From Solidesulfovibrio magneticus (GTDB taxonomy: Bacteria > Desulfobacterota > Desulfovibrionia > Desulfovibrionales > Desulfovibrionaceae), in contig DLGG01000033.1 of the NCBI GenBank assembly GCA_002482565.1, positions 1 through 24,795 of the forward strand: a stretch of DNA of 24,795 nt, given 5' to 3'. A program made the translations under genes and the position numbers. Below are positions 16,024 to 23,798 of this stretch, piece after piece. The notes under the pieces were generated by a model, which was not told the origin of the DNA, searched no databases, and saw only the letters and a program-made list of their open reading frames with translations. Each line of letters begins with the position of its first letter. The stretch's first letter is position 1.

Positions 16024-16040
16024 GCCTGCATCAGATGCGG

Positions 16041-16811
16041 TCAGCCGCGCCAGCGGGCCATGAACTCGGCGGCCGTGCCGCCGGCCTTGATGTGGGCGAT
16101 AAGCGCCGAACCAAAGACCACGCCGTCCACGAGGTCGCCAAAGGCGTAGAGCTGCTCGGGCGACTTGATGCCGAATCCTAAAGCCACCGGGACGCTAAAA
16201 ATGCGGCGCACGGCGGCCAGGCGCTCCTTGACCTCGGTGGGCAGCGATTCGCGCATGCCGGTGGTGCCCAGCACGGACACGAAGTAGACGTAGCCCCGGG
16301 CATTTTTGGCGTAGGCGGCCAGCCGTTCCTCGGAGGTGTTGAGCCCCACCAGGGGGATGAGGTCCAGACCGTACCTCTCCAGCGCCTCGCGCATGGGGCC
16401 GGACTCCTCCAGGGGCAGGTCCGGGACGATAAAGCCCGCCACCCCGGCGTCGGCCGCGTCCGCCGCCAACTGCTCCAGGCCGTACTGCAAAAACGGGTTG
16501 TAGTAGCCCATGAGCACCAGTCCGGCCCGGTACTGGCCCTTGCGCTTTTCCAGCTCATAAAAAAGCCAGGACAGGCAGGTGCCGTTTAAAAGGCAATCCA
16601 GGCTGGCCTGCTCCACCACCGGCCCATCGGCCACGGGGTCGGAAAAGGGCACGCCGATTTCGATGATGTCGGCCCCGCCGGCGTCCAGGGCGGCCAGCTC
16701 GTCGAAAAAGCGCTCCTTGTCCGGGAAACCGCCGGGCAGGAAGGGAATGAGCGCCTTGCGCCCTGCGCCAAGCGCTTCCATGATGCGTGCGGTCAGGATG
16801 GACTGGCTCAT
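16041..16811 (-). CDS. trpA: Tryptophan synthase alpha subunit
   Basis: TrpA cleaves indole-3-glycerol phosphate to indole and glyceraldehyde 3-phosphate, passing indole to TrpB in the alpha2-beta2 complex. The protein has 256 residues, close to the family's 260-270. The catalytic glutamate lies in DIIEIGVPFSDPVADGP (family signature), and the second aspartate in FIVPDLPLEES. The phosphate-binding GFGIKSPEQ and the terminal DGVVFGSALI are present. The ATG at 16811 overlaps the trpB stop by 4 nt (ATGA), so translation is probably coupled to trpB. It is the last gene of the operon. Confidence 0.96.
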   Translation of the reverse strand: MSQSILTARIMEALGAGRKALIPFLPGGFPDKERFFDELAALDAGGADIIEIGVPFSDPVADGPVVEQASLDCLLNGTCLSWLFYELEKRKGQYRAGLVLMGYYNPFLQYGLEQLAADAADAGVAGFIVPDLPLEESGPMREALERYGLDLIPLVGLNTSEERLAAYAKNARGYVYFVSVLGTTGMRESLPTEVKERLAAVRRIFSVPVALGFGIKSPEQLYAFGDLVDGVVFGSALIAHIKAGGTAAEFMARWRG

Positions 16812-18001
16812 TTCGCGCCTCCCAGCTTGGCTTCGTGGGCCTCGATGATGCCGAGGTCCTTGTCGCCGCGTCCCGACAAACAGACGACGATTTGGGAACC
16901 TTTGGGTATCTCGGCGGCGTGGTTTAAGACCCAGGCCACGGCGTGGCAGCTCTCCAGGGCCGGGATGATGCCCTCGCGGCGGCACAAGGCCTCGAAGGCG
17001 GCCAGGGCCTGATCGTCCACGGCGATGTCGTAGCGCACCCGGCCGGTGGCCCCGTAGTGGGCGTGCTCCGGGCCGACGCCGGGATAATCCAGGCCGGCCG
17101 ACACGGAATGGGACGGTTCGATCTGGCCTTCGCTGGTCTGCAGCAGCATGGTGCGCATGCCGTGGAGCACTCCGGGCGTGCCCAGGCTGATGGGCGCGCT
17201 GTGGTAGCAGCCCGGCTCGCCCGTGCCGCCGGCCTCGACGCCGATGAGCTTGACCGTTTCGTCCGGCACGAAATGGTGGAACATGCCGATGGCGTTGGAG
17301 CCGCCGCCGACGCAGGCGACCACGTAATCCGGCAGCCGGCCCATCTTGTCCAGGCACTGGGCCCGGGCTTCCAGGGAAATGACGGCCTGGAACTCGCGCA
17401 CCAAAAGCGGGAACGGATGCGGTCCGGCGGCCGTGCCGAAACAGTAGTGCGTCGTGGCCTGCTCGGCGATCCAATAGCGCAGGGCCGCGTTGATGGCGTC
17501 CTTGAGGGTCTTGGTGCCGGACTCGATGGGCACGACCTCGGCCCCCAGCAGCTTCATGCGCTTGACGTTGTGGGCTTGCCGCACCACGTCCTCGGCCCCC
17601 ATGTAGACGATGCAGTCCAGGCCCAGCATGGCGGCGGCCGTGGCCGTGGCCACGCCGTGCTGGCCGGCCCCGGTCTCGGCCAGAAGCGCCTTTTTGCCCA
17701 TGTACTTGGTGAGCAGGCCCTGGCCCATGGTGTTGTTGATCTTGTGCGCGCCGGTGTGGTTCAAATCCTCGCGCTTGAGCCACAAATCAAAGCCCAGCTC
17801 CTTGGACAGGTTGGGGCAGCGATACAGCGGCGACGGCCGGCCCACGTAATCGGCCAGCAGCGCGTTGAGTTCCTTCTTGAACGGCTCGCTGGGCACGATG
17901 GTGCGCATGGCCTCTTCCAGTTCCAACAGCGGCGGCATGAGCAGCTCCGGCACGAACTGCCCGCCAAAGTCGCCGTAGTAGCCTTTTTTATGAATGGTCA
18001 T
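16808..18001 (-). CDS. trpB: Tryptophan synthase beta subunit
   Basis: TrpB condenses indole and serine to tryptophan using pyridoxal phosphate. The protein has 397 residues from ATG 18001, which has GGAGG 10 nt upstream. Features include the N-terminal YYGDFGGQFVPELLM, the Schiff-base lysine Lys87 in HKINNT and the catalytic Glu109 in LLAETGAGQHG (same numbering as the Salmonella enzyme). The phosphate-binding CVGGGSNAIG and C-terminal VVCLSGRGDKD are also present. It looks like a normal TrpB1. The frame stays open upstream into the spacer, but that part is repeat-derived and not counted. A 204-bp structured spacer separates it from trpF. Confidence 0.97.
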   Translation of the reverse strand: MTIHKKGYYGDFGGQFVPELLMPPLLELEEAMRTIVPSEPFKKELNALLADYVGRPSPLYRCPNLSKELGFDLWLKREDLNHTGAHKINNTMGQGLLTKYMGKKALLAETGAGQHGVATATAAAMLGLDCIVYMGAEDVVRQAHNVKRMKLLGAEVVPIESGTKTLKDAINAALRYWIAEQATTHYCFGTAAGPHPFPLLVREFQAVISLEARAQCLDKMGRLPDYVVACVGGGSNAIGMFHHFVPDETVKLIGVEAGGTGEPGCYHSAPISLGTPGVLHGMRTMLLQTSEGQIEPSHSVSAGLDYPGVGPEHAHYGATGRVRYDIAVDDQALAAFEALCRREGIIPALESCHAVAWVLNHAAEIPKGSQIVVCLSGRGDKDLGIIEAHEAKLGGAK

Positions 18002-18205
18002 GATGAAGATGCCTCCGGCGGCCGGGGAAACCTTTTTTGAAAAAAAGGTTTCCCCGGACCCCTTCCCAAAAACTTTTAACGGGGTGGCGCATGGGTGCGC
18101 GCAAATTTCCGACGTTAGCGGCGGTGAACGCCGCACCCCCATGTCGGGGGTCCGGGGGGCTGAGCCCCCCGGCGGGGCTTGGGGCAGCGCCCCAATCTTC
18201 CCGCG
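18002..18205 (-). other. Structured trpF-trpB spacer with several hairpins
   Basis: This spacer between trpF and trpB contains three clear inverted repeats. The first is a perfect 17-bp stem at 18022-18057 (arms CCGGGGAAACCTTTTTT and AAAAAAGGTTTCCCCGG, 2-nt loop). The second is a 9-bp GC stem at 18152-18172. The third is a 7-bp stem at 18179-18195. On the operon strand the long stem ends just before the trpB ribosome-binding site, so it could influence trpB translation or message stability. Part of the spacer (18047-18086) is repeated inside tyrA. No leader peptide rich in tryptophan was seen. Confidence 0.75.
18047..18086. repeat. Interspersed ~40-50 bp repeat, copy 1
   Basis: The operon-strand sequence CACCC...AAAGTTTTTGGG...GGGGTCCGGGG...GAAACC is shared with 24626-24674, with small length differences between the blocks. 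Copy 1 lies next to the 17-bp hairpin in the trpF-trpB spacer. The relation was seen by eye; it is not a random low-complexity match because the order of four blocks is kept. Confidence 0.65.
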
Positions 18206-18829
18206 TCACACGCCTTTCACGGACCAAAGGGACCTCCGGACTTTTTGGAGGTCCTTGAGGCCTGGCGAGGATTCCACGCCGGAGTTGAGGTCCACGCCGT
18301 GCGGTTTGGCCAGTCGCAGCGCTTCGGCGATGTTGTCCGGCCCCAGGCCCCCGGCCAAAAGCCAGGGCATGGGCGGGGAGAGTTCGGCCAGGGCGGCGAA
18401 ATCCAGGGATGTGCCGTGGCCGCCGCCGGACGTTCCGGCGTCAAGCAGCGCGTAGCGGACAGCACCCTCGAAGGCGGCCATCTCGGCGGCGAGGCTGCCC
18501 AGCGTCGGGTGCTTCTGGGGCCAGAAGGCCCGGATGACCCGGTGCGGTCCCACGGCCCGGCAGAAATCCGGGTCCTGGCCGCCGTGGAGCTGGGCCAGGT
18601 CGAGTTCGGCCTCGGCCATGATAGCGAGCACCTCTTCGAGGGACTGCTCCACGAAGACGCCCACGCGCTTGGCCGCGACGCGCGGCAGGGCCGCCGCCTG
18701 GGCCGGGGTCAGGCGGCGCGGGCTTTTGGCGGCGAAGATAAAGCCGAGCAGGTCGGCCCCGGCTTCGGCGCAGCCGACGACGTCCTCGGCGCGGGTCATG
18801 CCGCAGACCTTGGCCAGGGGGGCGCTCAT
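18206..18829 (-). CDS. trpF: Phosphoribosylanthranilate isomerase
   Basis: TrpF converts phosphoribosylanthranilate to CdRP by an Amadori rearrangement in the TIM-barrel active site. The 207-residue length is typical. The general-base cysteine is Cys9 (KVCGMTR), the general acid Asp130 is in ALLDAG, and the phosphate-binding ends AGGLGPDNI (159-167) and LNSGVESSPGLKD (181-193) are present. The ATG at 18829 overlaps the trpC stop by 4 nt (ATGA), so trpF translation is likely coupled to trpC. It is a stand-alone protein, not fused to trpC as in enterics. Confidence 0.95.
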   Translation of the reverse strand: MSAPLAKVCGMTRAEDVVGCAEAGADLLGFIFAAKSPRRLTPAQAAALPRVAAKRVGVFVEQSLEEVLAIMAEAELDLAQLHGGQDPDFCRAVGPHRVIRAFWPQKHPTLGSLAAEMAAFEGAVRYALLDAGTSGGGHGTSLDFAALAELSPPMPWLLAGGLGPDNIAEALRLAKPHGVDLNSGVESSPGLKDLQKVRRSLWSVKGV

Positions 18830-19596
18830 GCCGTGCTCCCCGCGAGTCTCGCCAGGGCCGCGCCGGGGTCGGCCTCGGCCATGATCGAGGTGCCGACCAG
18901 CACGGCGTCGAAGCCAAGCGACTGCATGGCGTCGACGTCGGCCCGGGTCTTGATGCCGCTGGCGGCGATCCACAGCCGGCCGGGCCGTTTGTAGGCAGCC
19001 AGCCGCGCGGCCACGGCGAAGTCGGTCTTCAAGGTGTCGAGGTCGCGGTTGTTGACCTGGATGATGTGCGCGCCGGCGGCTTCGGCGCGTTCCAGGTCGC
19101 GCTCGTCAAAGACCTCGACCACGGCTTCCAGGCCCGCGTCGTAGGTCAGGCGCAGCATCTCATTTAATTCCACGTCGGTGAGCATCCGCACGATGAGGAG
19201 CAGCGCCGAGGCCTTGGTGGCCGCCGTCTGCACCACCTGCAAGGGATGGAGCAGGAAGTCCTTGCGCAGCAGCGGCAACCCGCAAGAACTCATGGTTTCG
19301 AGGTAGTCCAGCGACCCCTTGAAGTAGGTCTCCTCGGTCAAGACCGAGATGGCGGCGGCTCCCGAGGCGGCGTACATGGCGGCCACATCGTCCGGGCCAA
19401 GGCCCAGGTTGATGTCGCCCATGGACGGCGAGGCCCGCTTGTACTCGGCGATGACGGCCATGGGAGCCTTGGCGATGAGCGCGTCGGAAAACGACGGCCG
19501 TTTGCCCGTGTACGGCTCGGGCAACTGCTGGGCCGCCTCCAGGCCGACCAGCCGGCGCACTTCGGCCGCCTTGGCGGCCCGAAACTTCTCAAGCAT
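18826..19596 (-). CDS. trpC: Indole-3-glycerol phosphate synthase
   Basis: TrpC closes the indole ring by decarboxylating CdRP to indole-3-glycerol phosphate. The protein has 256 residues. Active-site residues visible are Glu51 and Lys53 in EYKRASPS, Lys112 in LRKDF, Glu161 in VEVF and Asn182 in VNNRDL, so catalysis should be intact. The ATG at 19596 overlaps the end of trpD by 8 nt; a longer in-frame extension upstream was rejected because it lies in trpD. The spacing suggests coupled translation of trpD, trpC and trpF. Confidence 0.95.
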   Translation of the reverse strand: MLEKFRAAKAAEVRRLVGLEAAQQLPEPYTGKRPSFSDALIAKAPMAVIAEYKRASPSMGDINLGLGPDDVAAMYAASGAAAISVLTEETYFKGSLDYLETMSSCGLPLLRKDFLLHPLQVVQTAATKASALLLIVRMLTDVELNEMLRLTYDAGLEAVVEVFDERDLERAEAAGAHIIQVNNRDLDTLKTDFAVAARLAAYKRPGRLWIAASGIKTRADVDAMQSLGFDAVLVGTSIMAEADPGAALARLAGSTA

Positions 19597-20599
19597 GGAA
19601 CACGTCCTTGAAAAACGCGGCCGCCGCGCCCTGGGCGATGGCGTCCTTGGCCTTGTCCACGCCCTGGCGCAGGGTGAGGCCGTCTTCAAGCAGATGCAGG
19701 GCGCAGCCGAGGTTTAAGGCCACCATGTCGAGCATGGCTTGGGGGCCTTTGCCGGAGAGCACGCCTTGCAGCACGGCCACGGCCTCGTCGCGGCCCGAGA
19801 CCACCACGTCGCCGAGCTTGCTTTCGGACACGCCCAAGGTCGCCGGGTCGATGCGCTCCTTTTTGAGCCAACCGTCCTTCACCCAGCACACGTCGGCCGG
19901 GCCGAACGGGGTCAACTCGTCAAAGCCGCCGGCGCCGTGGACGACCACGCCGCGCGACAGGCCGGTGAGCGCCAGTACCTCGGCCATGAGCGGCACGTGG
20001 CGCGAGGTGGGCACGCCGAGAATCTGGTGCGTGGGCCGGGCGGGGTTCAAAAGCGGTCCCATGAGGTTGAACAGCGTGCGCGCGCCGAGTTCCTTGCGGA
20101 TGGGGCCGATGCGTTTGAAGGCCGGGTGGTAGTTGGGGGCGAAAAGGAACACGAAATTGTGTTTGTCCAGTTCGGCGGCCACGGCGTCGGGTTCGACGAC
20201 CAGGGGGAAGCCCAGGGATTCCACGGCGTCGGCGCTGCCGCAGGCGCTCGACACGGCGCGGTTGCCGTGTTTGACGACCTTGTGGCCCATGGCGGCGAGG
20301 TACAGGGCCACGGCGGTGGAGCAGTTAAAGGAGCAGGTGTTGTCGCCGCCGGTGCCGCAGGTGTCGATGCGCGGGCCGGTGAGGCCTTCGACCAGCCGGG
20401 CCTGTTCCAGGGCGGAGGTGACGCCGGCGGCGATTTCCACGGCGGCCTCGCCCTTGGTCTTGAGGCCCATGAGAAACGCGCCCACGCACGAGGCGGGCAT
20501 TTCGCCGGTGTACATGGCCCGGAAGGCGTAGGCGGCGAGGTCTTGGGGCAGGTCCTTGCCGATGGCCAAGAGTTCGAGGCATTCTACGTGTTTTTCCAC
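19589..20599 (-). CDS. trpD: Anthranilate phosphoribosyltransferase
   Basis: TrpD adds phosphoribose from PRPP to anthranilate. The 336-residue length is typical for a stand-alone enzyme (the glutaminase TrpG is separate here). The PRPP-binding DTCGTGGD lies at 79-86, and the anthranilate-site region KHGNRAVSSACGSADAVESLG near 110-130 is intact. It starts with GTG at 20599, with GGAG 6 nt upstream. Its ribosome-binding site lies immediately after the stop of the HEPN-like gene (10-nt gap), so this foreign-looking gene now immediately precedes trpD. Confidence 0.95.
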   Translation of the reverse strand: MEKHVECLELLAIGKDLPQDLAAYAFRAMYTGEMPASCVGAFLMGLKTKGEAAVEIAAGVTSALEQARLVEGLTGPRIDTCGTGGDNTCSFNCSTAVALYLAAMGHKVVKHGNRAVSSACGSADAVESLGFPLVVEPDAVAAELDKHNFVFLFAPNYHPAFKRIGPIRKELGARTLFNLMGPLLNPARPTHQILGVPTSRHVPLMAEVLALTGLSRGVVVHGAGGFDELTPFGPADVCWVKDGWLKKERIDPATLGVSESKLGDVVVSGRDEAVAVLQGVLSGKGPQAMLDMVALNLGCALHLLEDGLTLRQGVDKAKDAIAQGAAAAFFKDVFHA

Positions 20600-20609
20600 G
20601 GTGGACTCC

Positions 20610-21014
20610 TTATGCGGCGGCGTGCGGGGGTGATTTGGGCGTGTCGGCGAGTTCTTCGCGGGCGAGGTAGAGGAAGGCCTTGGCCCGTTCGATCTGTTCG
20701 GACACGTCTTCGGCGGTGATGCCGGTATCGGTTTCGTTTTCGGCCCGGTCGCGCAGCCGGGCGGCTTCGGTGAGGAACCGGTTGAAGGTTCCGGGCAGGT
20801 AGCCGGTGGCGGTCAGGTGCAGGGCAAAGGCCGCCGGGACGTTGGCGGCGTCGGCCACGGGGTAGCCGTGGCGGATGAGGAAGGCCTCGGCCACGTAGCG
20901 CATGACGGCGTGGAGGCGACCCACGGCGAAATCGAGGTAGCCCTCGCTGCCAAGCAGCCGCGCGGCGCGAAGGCTGGCCTCGGCCTTGTCGATGAGGGCG
21001 GGGATGGTGTTCAC
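20610..21014 (-). CDS. HEPN-like domain protein inside the trp operon
   Basis: The protein has 134 residues from GTG 21014, which has AAAGGA 9 nt upstream; an ATG at 21035 has no such site. It is all-helical in appearance: LIDKAEASLRAARLL, then RLHAVMRYVAEAFLIRHGY, then GYLPGTFNRFLTEAARLRDRAE, then AEDVSEQIERAKAFLYLARE. This order resembles HEPN domains of the PF05168 type (paired with nucleotidyltransferases or other toxin-antitoxin partners). The Rx4-6H ribonuclease motif is absent anywhere in the protein, so RNase activity is doubtful. It follows the DUF3368 gene by 34 nt and precedes trpD by 10 nt. The role is unknown. Confidence 0.6.
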   Translation of the reverse strand: MNTIPALIDKAEASLRAARLLGSEGYLDFAVGRLHAVMRYVAEAFLIRHGYPVADAANVPAAFALHLTATGYLPGTFNRFLTEAARLRDRAENETDTGITAEDVSEQIERAKAFLYLAREELADTPKSPPHAAA

Positions 21015-21048
21015 GTTTGCTGGTCCTTTCTTCATGGCCGGCGAAAAA

Positions 21049-21546
21049 TCATTCGCCCAACTGTTCGAGTACGGCGCGGAGCACATCCTGGCTGATGCGA
21101 AATCCCTGGCGACGCAGGGCCGCATACACCGGAGCGGCCGCCGGGATGCGGCCCTGCCTGCGGGCCAGGGCAACCACGGCCAGCGTTCCCAGACACGGCA
21201 CGGACAAGGCCTTGGCGCATCGTCTGGCGGCGCGGTCATCCACAACGGCCCAGGCCGGCGGGCCGGCAAGGCAGGCCGTCAACACATGGCTCTCGCCAAG
21301 GCCGAGATCCCAAGAGGCTACCCGTCCGTCCAGTTGCGGCACGGCGACGACATGGCCCGCGCCAGGGCCGGCCAGCCACCGGGCCGCCGCGTCGTCGTCG
21401 GCCCCCTGGCCGATTTCCAGGGCCACGCCCTCGGGGACGCAAATTTTCCGGCCTGATTCGATCAGCAAGCCAAGCTGTCCGATGGCTCCAAGGGCGATGA
21501 GCGGCGACGCGTTGACCACCCAGACTTCCGCTCTGGTTTCAGCCAT
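21049..21546 (-). CDS. DUF3368 PIN-like domain protein (putative toxin)
   Basis: The 165-residue protein matches the DUF3368 family, PIN-like proteins paired with UPF0175 proteins. Visible signatures are VVNASPLIALGAIGQLGLL at 10-28, LGLGESHVLTACL at 81-93, VVDDRAARRCAK at 101-112 and the C-terminal RRQGFRIS plus GE. Candidate acidic metal ligands are Glu44, Glu85 and Asp103/104; the first PIN aspartate position is Asn12, a change seen in part of this family. PIN domains are usually Mg-dependent RNases. Its ATG overlaps the end of the UPF0175 gene by 8 nt, a tight antitoxin-toxin arrangement. Activity is inferred only. Confidence 0.85.
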   Translation of the reverse strand: MAETRAEVWVVNASPLIALGAIGQLGLLIESGRKICVPEGVALEIGQGADDDAAARWLAGPGAGHVVAVPQLDGRVASWDLGLGESHVLTACLAGPPAWAVVDDRAARRCAKALSVPCLGTLAVVALARRQGRIPAAAPVYAALRRQGFRISQDVLRAVLEQLGE

Positions 21547-21793
21547 GGTCCAGCGCCTCGCCCACTTCCTCGACCGTCTCCTGAAACGGCGACACCCCGA
21601 ACCTGTCCAGCGCCGCCAGGAACTCCTGCCGGCTCACGTCCGCCACCACCGCCGCCTTGGACTGCGACACCAGCCCAAGCTCGTACCATTTGACGGCCGA
21701 GGTCAGTCGCATCTCCCGCACGAACTCGTCAGGCGTTTGCCGAAACGTCGAAAACACGTCTTCGGGAAGCTCGAAAGCGATATGCACGGACAT
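21539..21793 (-). CDS. UPF0175-family protein (putative antitoxin)
   Basis: The protein has 84 residues. Features match UPF0175: the N-terminal VHIAFELPEDVF, the middle SAVKWYELGLVSQSKAAVVADVSRQEFLAAL (a helix-turn-helix-like segment) and the C-terminal FGVSPFQETVEEV. Members occur upstream of DUF3368 PIN-like genes as small antitoxin-like DNA-binding partners. GAGGAGGG lies 6 nt before the ATG at 21793. It begins 30 nt after the trpG stop and overlaps the DUF3368 gene by 8 nt. The pair could bind its own promoter, but no palindrome was recognised in the 30-nt gap. Confidence 0.85.
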   Translation of the reverse strand: MSVHIAFELPEDVFSTFRQTPDEFVREMRLTSAVKWYELGLVSQSKAAVVADVSRQEFLAALDRFGVSPFQETVEEVGEALDHG

Positions 21794-21823
21794 GACAAAC
21801 CCTCCTCGACCGTCTCTATGCCC

Positions 21824-22396
21824 TTACAAAATCTTGTCCGGGAAATTCCCGATCAACTTCATCCCATCCGGCGTAAACACCGACTCCGGGTGAAACTGCA
21901 CGCCGACCCACGGCCTATCCCGATACCGCAGCCCCATCACTTCGTTCTGCTCGGTCCAGGCCGTGATTTCGAGCTTGTCCGGGGCCTTGGAGGCCAGCAC
22001 CAGCAGCGAATGGTAGCGGCAACACTCCATGGGGTTGGGCAGGCCCTCGAAAAGCCCGGTCTCGCGGTGGTACACGTCGGAAGTCTTGCCGTGCATGATG
22101 CGGTCGGCGACAACCACCGGCGCGCCGGCGAAATGGCCCAAAATCTGATGGCCCAGGCAGACGCCGAAGACCGGAGTCGTGGCCGGCAGCAACTCTAAGA
22201 ACTGCAGGCACAGCCCGGCGTTGGTCGGGTTGCTCGGCCCGGGCGAGATGCAGACCTTCTCCAGCTTGCCCGAGGCGGCCAGCTCCAGAATCTTGGGGTC
22301 GTCGTTTTTGAGCACCACCGGATCGTGGCCGCACTGCTGGAAGGCCTGCACCACGTTGAAGGTGAACGAGTCGAAGTTATCAATAAGTAAAAACAT
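21824..22396 (-). CDS. trpG: Anthranilate synthase component II (glutamine amidotransferase)
   Basis: TrpG hydrolyses glutamine and channels ammonia to TrpE. The protein has 190 residues, a normal length. The catalytic triad is visible: Cys80 in VFGVCLGHQ, and His169 and Glu171 in QFHPES. The N-terminal LLIDNFDSFTFNVVQ and ISPGPSNP are typical. The ATG at 22396 overlaps the trpE stop by 17 nt, giving a strong case for translational coupling and equal production of the two subunits. It could also serve folate synthesis if PabB exists elsewhere, but its operon points to tryptophan. Confidence 0.95.
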   Translation of the reverse strand: MFLLIDNFDSFTFNVVQAFQQCGHDPVVLKNDDPKILELAASGKLEKVCISPGPSNPTNAGLCLQFLELLPATTPVFGVCLGHQILGHFAGAPVVVADRIMHGKTSDVYHRETGLFEGLPNPMECCRYHSLLVLASKAPDKLEITAWTEQNEVMGLRYRDRPWVGVQFHPESVFTPDGMKLIGNFPDKIL

Positions 22397-23798
22397 CGCC
22401 TTCCTCCTTGGCGGCCAGCACTTCGGCGATGACCCGGGCCTTGTTTTGACACTCCTTCCATTCCGAAGCCGGGTCCGAGTCGTAGACGATGCCGGCGCCG
22501 GCCTGCCACGAGGCCATGCCGTCGCGAATCCACATGCTGCGGATGGTGATGCCCGTGTCGAGATTGACGCGGCCTTCGTCCAGGCCGATCCAGCCGATGC
22601 AGCCGGCGTAGGGGCCGCGCGGCAGCCGGTTTTCCAGGTCGGCGATCATTTCCATGGCCCGCACCTTGGGCGCGCCCGACAGCGTGCCGGCCGGGAAGGC
22701 GCATTGCAGCACGTCCAGGGCGTCCAGGCCCTTTTTGAGCTTGGCCGTGACGTAGGAGACGATGTGCATGACGTGGGAAAACCGCTCCACGGTCATGAAC
22801 TTCTCCACCTTCACCGTGCCCTTTTCGGCCATGCGGCCCAGGTCGTTGCGGCCAAGGTCCACCAGCATGACATGTTCGGCGCGCTCCTTGGGATCGGCCA
22901 AGAGCTCCTCGGCCAGACGATCGTCCTCGACGGGATCGGCGCTGCGATGGCGCGTGCCGGCGATGGGGCAGGTGGTCAGCTCGCCGTCGCGGCAGCGGAT
23001 GAGCAGCTCCGGGGAGGAACCAAGGAGCGTCACGCGCGGCAGGCGCATGAAAAACATGTAGGGCGAGGGGTTCACCTGGCGCAGCCGGCGGTAGACCACG
23101 AACGGGTCGCCGGAAAACGGCGCGGCGAACCGGGTGGATAGCACGGTCTGGATGCACTCGCCGGCCCGGATCATTTCCTTGCACTGGGCCACCGCGTCCA
23201 TGTAGCCCTGGGCGTCCGGGGTGTTGACCACCTTGCCGAGCACCGGCCGGTTCATGGGCGCAAAGATGTTGGCGTGCTCGATCTTGGCCTTCTTGCCTTC
23301 ATCTAAAGACAAGTGCAGGCAGCGGTGCTTGACGTGGTCGAAAAGCACCACCCGGCCGGGCAGCACGAGACAGAATTCGGCCTCGTCGGGCGGCAGGACC
23401 TTGGCGAGTTTCGGCTCGAACACCCCGGCCACGCCGTAGCCGAAATAGCCCACCAGGGAGCGGGTGATGGGCGGCACGTCGTCAAAGCCCTCGGGGGCCA
23501 GGATGTTGAGGTCGGCCAGGACGGCCCGAAGCCCCTCCATCATGCCCCGGCCGGAATGCTTCTCCAGGCCGGCCAGGCGCTGGTCCCGGGCGCTGACGTC
23601 GAGCTTGCCATCCTTCAAACGGATGCGCAGGCGGAAATCCCAGGCGATAAGGCTGTAACGGCCCAGGCGGCCGTCGACTTCGGCGCTTTCGAGAAGGATT
23701 CCGGGCCGCTCGCCCACAAGCCCGAGGAACAGGCTGATGGGCGTCTGGACGTCGGCCGGCAGCCACGTCCCTTCCTGGCGGAGCTTGATCGCACTCAT
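22380..23798 (-). CDS. trpE: Anthranilate synthase component I
   Basis: TrpE makes anthranilate from chorismate with ammonia supplied by TrpG. The protein has 472 residues from ATG 23798. The tryptophan feedback-site motif LLES (35-38) is present near the N-terminus, followed by GRYSLIAWD, so allosteric control by tryptophan is likely. Further motifs are NPSPYMFF, GSSPELLIR, PIAGTRHR, DLGRNDLGR, FPAGTLSGAPKVRAMEMI and GAGIVYDSDP, all characteristic of the chorismate-binding fold. The ATG overlaps the tyrA stop by 4 nt (ATGA). A longer frame upstream lies inside tyrA and was rejected. Confidence 0.96.
   Translation of the reverse strand: MSAIKLRQEGTWLPADVQTPISLFLGLVGERPGILLESAEVDGRLGRYSLIAWDFRLRIRLKDGKLDVSARDQRLAGLEKHSGRGMMEGLRAVLADLNILAPEGFDDVPPITRSLVGYFGYGVAGVFEPKLAKVLPPDEAEFCLVLPGRVVLFDHVKHRCLHLSLDEGKKAKIEHANIFAPMNRPVLGKVVNTPDAQGYMDAVAQCKEMIRAGECIQTVLSTRFAAPFSGDPFVVYRRLRQVNPSPYMFFMRLPRVTLLGSSPELLIRCRDGELTTCPIAGTRHRSADPVEDDRLAEELLADPKERAEHVMLVDLGRNDLGRMAEKGTVKVEKFMTVERFSHVMHIVSYVTAKLKKGLDALDVLQCAFPAGTLSGAPKVRAMEMIADLENRLPRGPYAGCIGWIGLDEGRVNLDTGITIRSMWIRDGMASWQAGAGIVYDSDPASEWKECQNKARVIAEVLAAKEEGDVFTY

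Noticed and set aside
15276..16031. Long N-terminal extension of the receiver-kinase frame
   Set aside because: It overlaps the clear LysE-family gene in another frame on the same strand and is Arg/Pro/Ala-rich shadow sequence.
18002..18142. Extension of TrpB upstream of 18001
   Set aside because: It is encoded by the repeat and hairpins of the spacer, and the GGAGG site supports ATG 18001.
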